The notes beneath the pieces were generated by a model, which saw only the letters and a list, made by a program, of their open reading frames with translations, was not told the DNA's origin and did not search any database. From Tissierella sp032104385 (GTDB taxonomy: Bacteria > Bacillota > Clostridia > Tissierellales > Tissierellaceae): a stretch of DNA of 64,000 nucleotides. Location of the stretch: the NCBI RefSeq assembly GCF_032104385.1, contig NZ_DAMCHJ010000001.1, positions 310,001 through 374,000 on the forward strand, read 5' to 3'. Each line of letters begins with the position of its first letter. Within the stretch, counting starts at the first letter, position 1. This document shows, one piece after another, positions 61,051-64,000 of this stretch. The position numbers were made by a program, and so were the translations under genes.

Positions 61051-61908
61051 ATGAAATCAAATTTCTTTGAGAAATTAATGGAGATAATATTCTTTATCTC
61101 CGCTTCTTTCTCTATAATATCAGTAATTTTAATATGTTATTTTATGTTTTCCAATGGAATACCTGCTATTGGGAAAATTGGAGTATTTAATTTTTTACTA
61201 GGTAAGGATTGGTCACCTTCAAACATCCCCCCATCTTTTGGAATATTTCCTATGATTGTGGGAAGCATTTATGTAACTGCTGGTGCTATAATTCTCGGAG
61301 TACCTATTGGCATTTTAACTGCTATATTTCTAGCTAAGTTCTGCCCTGAAAAGCTATATAAAATTTTAAAACCTGCAGTAAACCTAATGGCTGGAATTCC
61401 TTCTATTATATATGGATTTTTTGGTCTTGTTGTATTAGTACCTTTGATTAGAAAATTATTTAGTGGTACAGGTTCTAGTATATTGACAGCTTCCATACTT
61501 CTTGGAATAATGATTTTACCCACCATAATAGGACTTTCAGAAGCAGCTATTAAGTCAGTACCTAGCAGCTATTATGAAGGAGCTATTGCCTTAGGTGCAA
61601 CCCATGAATATTCAGTATTCTTTGCAATGTTACCTGCAGCAAAATCAGGAATCCTTTCGTCTATAGTGCTTGGAATCGGTAGAGCCATAGGGGAAACCAT
61701 GGCAGTAATTATGGTAGCTGGAAATCAAGCTCGTATGCCTAAGGGTTTATTAAAGGGAATACGTACTTTAACTGCTAATATTGTAATAGAAATGGGATAT
61801 GCAGCCGATCTCCATAGAGAAGCATTGATTGCAACAGGAGTAGTATTATTTATATTTATACTGCTTTTAAATGGACTATTTTCTATTTTAAAAAGGAAGG
61901 TGGCATAA
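61051..61908 (+). CDS. pstC: phosphate ABC transporter permease PstC
   Basis: 285 residues, six membrane helices. PSFGIFPMIVGSIYVTAGAIILGVPIG at the N-terminal side, the AGIPSIIYGFFGL motif and the EAA loop (SSYYEGAIALGATHEYSVFFAMLPAAKSGI), then GRAIGETMAVIMVAGN, are typical. It lies 16 bp after pstS and abuts pstA. Confidence 0.96.
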   Translation: MKSNFFEKLMEIIFFISASFSIISVILICYFMFSNGIPAIGKIGVFNFLLGKDWSPSNIPPSFGIFPMIVGSIYVTAGAIILGVPIGILTAIFLAKFCPEKLYKILKPAVNLMAGIPSIIYGFFGLVVLVPLIRKLFSGTGSSILTASILLGIMILPTIIGLSEAAIKSVPSSYYEGAIALGATHEYSVFFAMLPAAKSGILSSIVLGIGRAIGETMAVIMVAGNQARMPKGLLKGIRTLTANIVIEMGYAADLHREALIATGVVLFIFILLLNGLFSILKRKVA

Positions 61909-62736
61909 TTGAATAAACTTAGTAAATTAATTAAAGGGCTTGTTATATTTTCAGCCTTTGCAACCTTCTTTACTTTATTCGCTATAATTGGATATATATT
62001 AATTAAAGGAATCCCATATCTAAAGCCTTCATTATTTGCTTTAGAATACACTACAGAAAATGTTTCTTTGCTTCCTGCAATAATTACTACTCTTATAATG
62101 ACTTTTTTAGCTTTAATAATTGCATCCCCTATTGGAATATTCACTGGATTCTATCTTATTGAATATGCAAAGAGTGACAATAAATTAGTTGAAATAATAA
62201 GATTAACAACTGAGACATTATCGGGAATTCCATCTATTGTATATGGATTATTTGGATTATTATTCTTTGTAACATATTTAGGTTGGAGTTTTTCAATGGC
62301 TGCTGGAGCTTGTACTCTTGCAATTATGATTCTCCCCCTCATAATTAGAGCAACTGAAGAAGCTCTCCTAGCAGTCCCAGATACTCTTAGAGAGGCTAGC
62401 TTTGGATTAGGTGCTGGTAAACTACGAACTATATTTAAAATAGTTTTACCTACTGCTATGCCTGGAATATTGGCTGGAGTTATTCTTGCAATAGGACGAA
62501 TTGTAGGTGAAACTGCAGCACTTATATATACTGCTGGTACAGTACCACAAATACCTAAAAATTTATTTTCATCAGGCAGAACCTTAGCAATTCATATGTA
62601 CTCCCTTTCTAGTGAAGGACTATATACTAATGAAGCTTATGCAACTGCTGTAGTACTTTTAATTGTTGTAATTGGAATTAATGGAGCATCTTCATTAATA
62701 GCTAAAAGATTATCTAAGGGGGATTTAAATGAATAA
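61909..62736 (+). CDS. pstA: phosphate ABC transporter permease PstA
   Basis: 275 residues, six membrane helices, starting at a TTG directly after the pstC stop. ETLSGIPSIVYGLFGLLFF, the EAA loop (DTLREASFGLGAGKLRTIFKIVLPTAMPGI) and GRIVGETAALIYTAG are diagnostic. It overlaps pstB by 8 bp. Confidence 0.96.
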   Translation: MNKLSKLIKGLVIFSAFATFFTLFAIIGYILIKGIPYLKPSLFALEYTTENVSLLPAIITTLIMTFLALIIASPIGIFTGFYLIEYAKSDNKLVEIIRLTTETLSGIPSIVYGLFGLLFFVTYLGWSFSMAAGACTLAIMILPLIIRATEEALLAVPDTLREASFGLGAGKLRTIFKIVLPTAMPGILAGVILAIGRIVGETAALIYTAGTVPQIPKNLFSSGRTLAIHMYSLSSEGLYTNEAYATAVVLLIVVIGINGASSLIAKRLSKGDLNE

Positions 62737-63496
62737 AATTATAGTTGAAAATTTAAATTTATATTATGGTAGCTTTCAAGCTCTTAAAGATATAAATATT
62801 AATATAGAAAAAAATCTAATAACTGCCTTTATTGGTCCGTCAGGCTGTGGTAAATCAACATTTCTTAAAACACTTAATAGAATGAATGATTTAGTTGAAG
62901 GATGTAGAATAGAAGGAAGTATTTTGTTAGATGGGAAAAATATATATAGTAATGGAAATGGTAATGGCAATATTGATGTAAACCTTTTAAGAAAACGTGT
63001 AGGCATGGTTTTTCAAAAACCAAACCCTTTCCCAATGAGCATATATGATAATATTGCCTTTGGTCCTCGTACTCATGGCATAAAATCAAAAAGTACTCTT
63101 GATGATATTGTAGAAAAAAGTCTTCATAATGCTGCTATATGGGATGAAGTAAAGGATAGATTAAAGAAAAATGCCCTTGAATTATCTGGTGGACAGCAAC
63201 AGAGGATTTGTATAGCAAGAGCCTTAGCTGTTGACCCAGAAGTATTACTTTTAGATGAGCCTACATCTGCTCTTGACCCTATATCCACTGCCAAAATCGA
63301 AGACTTAGTACAGGAATTAAAAGATAATTATACAGTTGTTATGGTAACTCATAATATGCAACAAGCAACTCGTATTTCAGATAAAACTGCATTTTTCTTA
63401 AATGGAGAATTAATAGAATTTGAAGATACTGACCTTATATTCTCTAAGCCAAGGGATAAACGTACGGAAGACTATATAACAGGAAGATTTGGATAG
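62729..63496 (+). CDS. pstB: phosphate ABC transporter ATPase PstB
   Basis: 255 residues. Walker A GPSGCGKSTFLKTLNRMND, then Q-loop VFQKPNPFPMSIYDNIAFG, signature LSGGQQQRICIARAL, Walker B VLLLDEPTSALD and switch VTHNMQQATR. The NRMND and NPFPMSI segments are specific to PstB. AAGGGGG lies before its ATG inside pstA. Confidence 0.97.
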   Translation: MNKIIVENLNLYYGSFQALKDININIEKNLITAFIGPSGCGKSTFLKTLNRMNDLVEGCRIEGSILLDGKNIYSNGNGNGNIDVNLLRKRVGMVFQKPNPFPMSIYDNIAFGPRTHGIKSKSTLDDIVEKSLHNAAIWDEVKDRLKKNALELSGGQQQRICIARALAVDPEVLLLDEPTSALDPISTAKIEDLVQELKDNYTVVMVTHNMQQATRISDKTAFFLNGELIEFEDTDLIFSKPRDKRTEDYITGRFG

Positions 63497-63511
63497 GAAG
63501 GATTGATTTGT

Positions 63512-64000
63512 ATGAGAAATAGATTTGATAAAGAATTAGAATTATTAAATGAAGAACTTATAGAAATGGGAAATATTATTGAAAGTTCCATAGAGGCCGC
63601 TGTTACTGCCTTAATTGAACAAAATATAGAGCTTGCAAAACGAGTTGTGGAAGGTGATAAAGAAGTAAATGATATAGAAAAAAGTATAGAGAGAAGATGT
63701 CTAAAGTTATTATTACATCAACAACCTGTAGCCAGTGATTTAAGGATGATATCATCAGCATTAAAGATGATTACTGATATGGAAAGAATTGGTGACCAGG
63801 CTTCTGATATTTCGGAGATAACTATATGGCTTGCTGGTCAAGAATATATAAAACAGCTTATTCATATACCTCAAATGGCAGAAGCTACTATAAAAATGGT
63901 AAAAGATAGTATCGACGCTTATGTTAGAAAAGATTTAGAACTTGTAAAATCTGTTATTGAATATGATGATGTTGTAGATAATTTATTTAATATAATTAAA
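63512..64000 (+). CDS. phoU: phosphate-signalling protein PhoU (partial, runs off window)
   Basis: The first 163 codons only. A GGAAGGATT ribosome binding site precedes the ATG. The helical PhoU repeats are visible: ELLNEELIEMGNIIESSIEAAV, then the metal-binding motif DIEKSIERRCLKLLLHQQPVASDLRMISSALKMITDMERIGDQASDI. The second repeat begins near residue 125. PhoU restrains the PstSCAB-PhoR signalling complex. The 3' end is beyond the window. Confidence 0.95.
   Translation, partial: MRNRFDKELELLNEELIEMGNIIESSIEAAVTALIEQNIELAKRVVEGDKEVNDIEKSIERRCLKLLLHQQPVASDLRMISSALKMITDMERIGDQASDISEITIWLAGQEYIKQLIHIPQMAEATIKMVKDSIDAYVRKDLELVKSVIEYDDVVDNLFNIIK

Overview
The window is low-GC, AT-rich, gene-dense DNA from an anaerobic Firmicute. 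I read it as Clostridia/Tissierellia-like. The grounds are a V-type ATPase, indolepyruvate:ferredoxin oxidoreductase, a flavodiiron protein, an acyl-CoA dehydrogenase/ETF/rubredoxin fusion, a serS T-box leader, frequent TTG starts with strong GGAGG ribosome binding sites, and the yybS-gdpP-rplI-dnaB and rpsF-ssb-rpsR blocks. No rRNA, CRISPR array or intact insertion sequence is visible.

Region by region. (1) 1-4.9 kb is sparse and accessory-like: a coiled-coil protein with 21-bp repeats, a membrane-anchored hypothetical, a VanZ-like protein, an orphan ORF, a gene with an in-frame stop, and two copies of a 66-bp repeat. (2) 4.98-13.5 kb is a nine-gene V-type ATPase operon (minus strand). (3) 13.7-16.1 kb is iorBA. 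(4) 16.1-22.1 kb holds two nucleoside hydrolases, a DUF1622 protein, a TudS-related desulfidase and a three-gene SsuABC/ThiY-type ABC importer, which together look like salvage of a (possibly thiolated) nucleobase. (5) 22.2-37.3 kb is a metalloid (arsenic) island. A nine-gene, tightly overlapping minus-strand operon encodes an Fe-S CCG protein, a VTT membrane protein, an ABC importer, two arsenosugar-type glycosyltransferases and an APH/choline-kinase-like kinase. It is divergent from arsR-arsP. Next come cobW-arsR-thioredoxin, rhodanese-VTT-VTT and arsR-(deleted acr3)-arsC. (6) 37.4-38.5 kb has four tRNAs (Ser, Glu, Thr, Arg) and tadA. (7) 38.8-45.6 kb has a decayed NhaC-type antiporter, a UroD/MtaA-type protein, a DacF-like carboxypeptidase, a 35-residue cysteine-containing peptide, an M1 peptidase, and serS with its T-box. 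(8) 45.8-47.4 kb is a PfoR/EIIC-type transporter plus the niacin repressor NiaR, with a strong candidate operator. (9) 47.5-56.7 kb is replication and translation: dnaI, dnaD, a GNAT gene, dnaB, rplI, gdpP, yybS, a MazG-like gene, rpsR, ssb and rpsF. (10) 56.7-59.9 kb is a flavodiiron protein with the acyl-CoA dehydrogenase-ETF-rubredoxin fusion. (11) 60.1 kb to the end is a Pho-box-preceded pstSCAB-phoU operon whose PstS is circularly permuted; phoU runs off the window.

The most unusual items are: the ABC/kinase/glycosyltransferase operon facing arsR-arsP without any visible ArsS; the fossil of acr3 exactly between arsR and arsC; the triple-fusion dehydrogenase next to an oxygen/NO reductase; the permuted PstS; the desulfidase-transporter-nucleoside hydrolase cluster; and a pair of structured intergenic elements, one inserted between the serS T-box and serS. 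All family names rest on motif recognition by eye; no searches were run.
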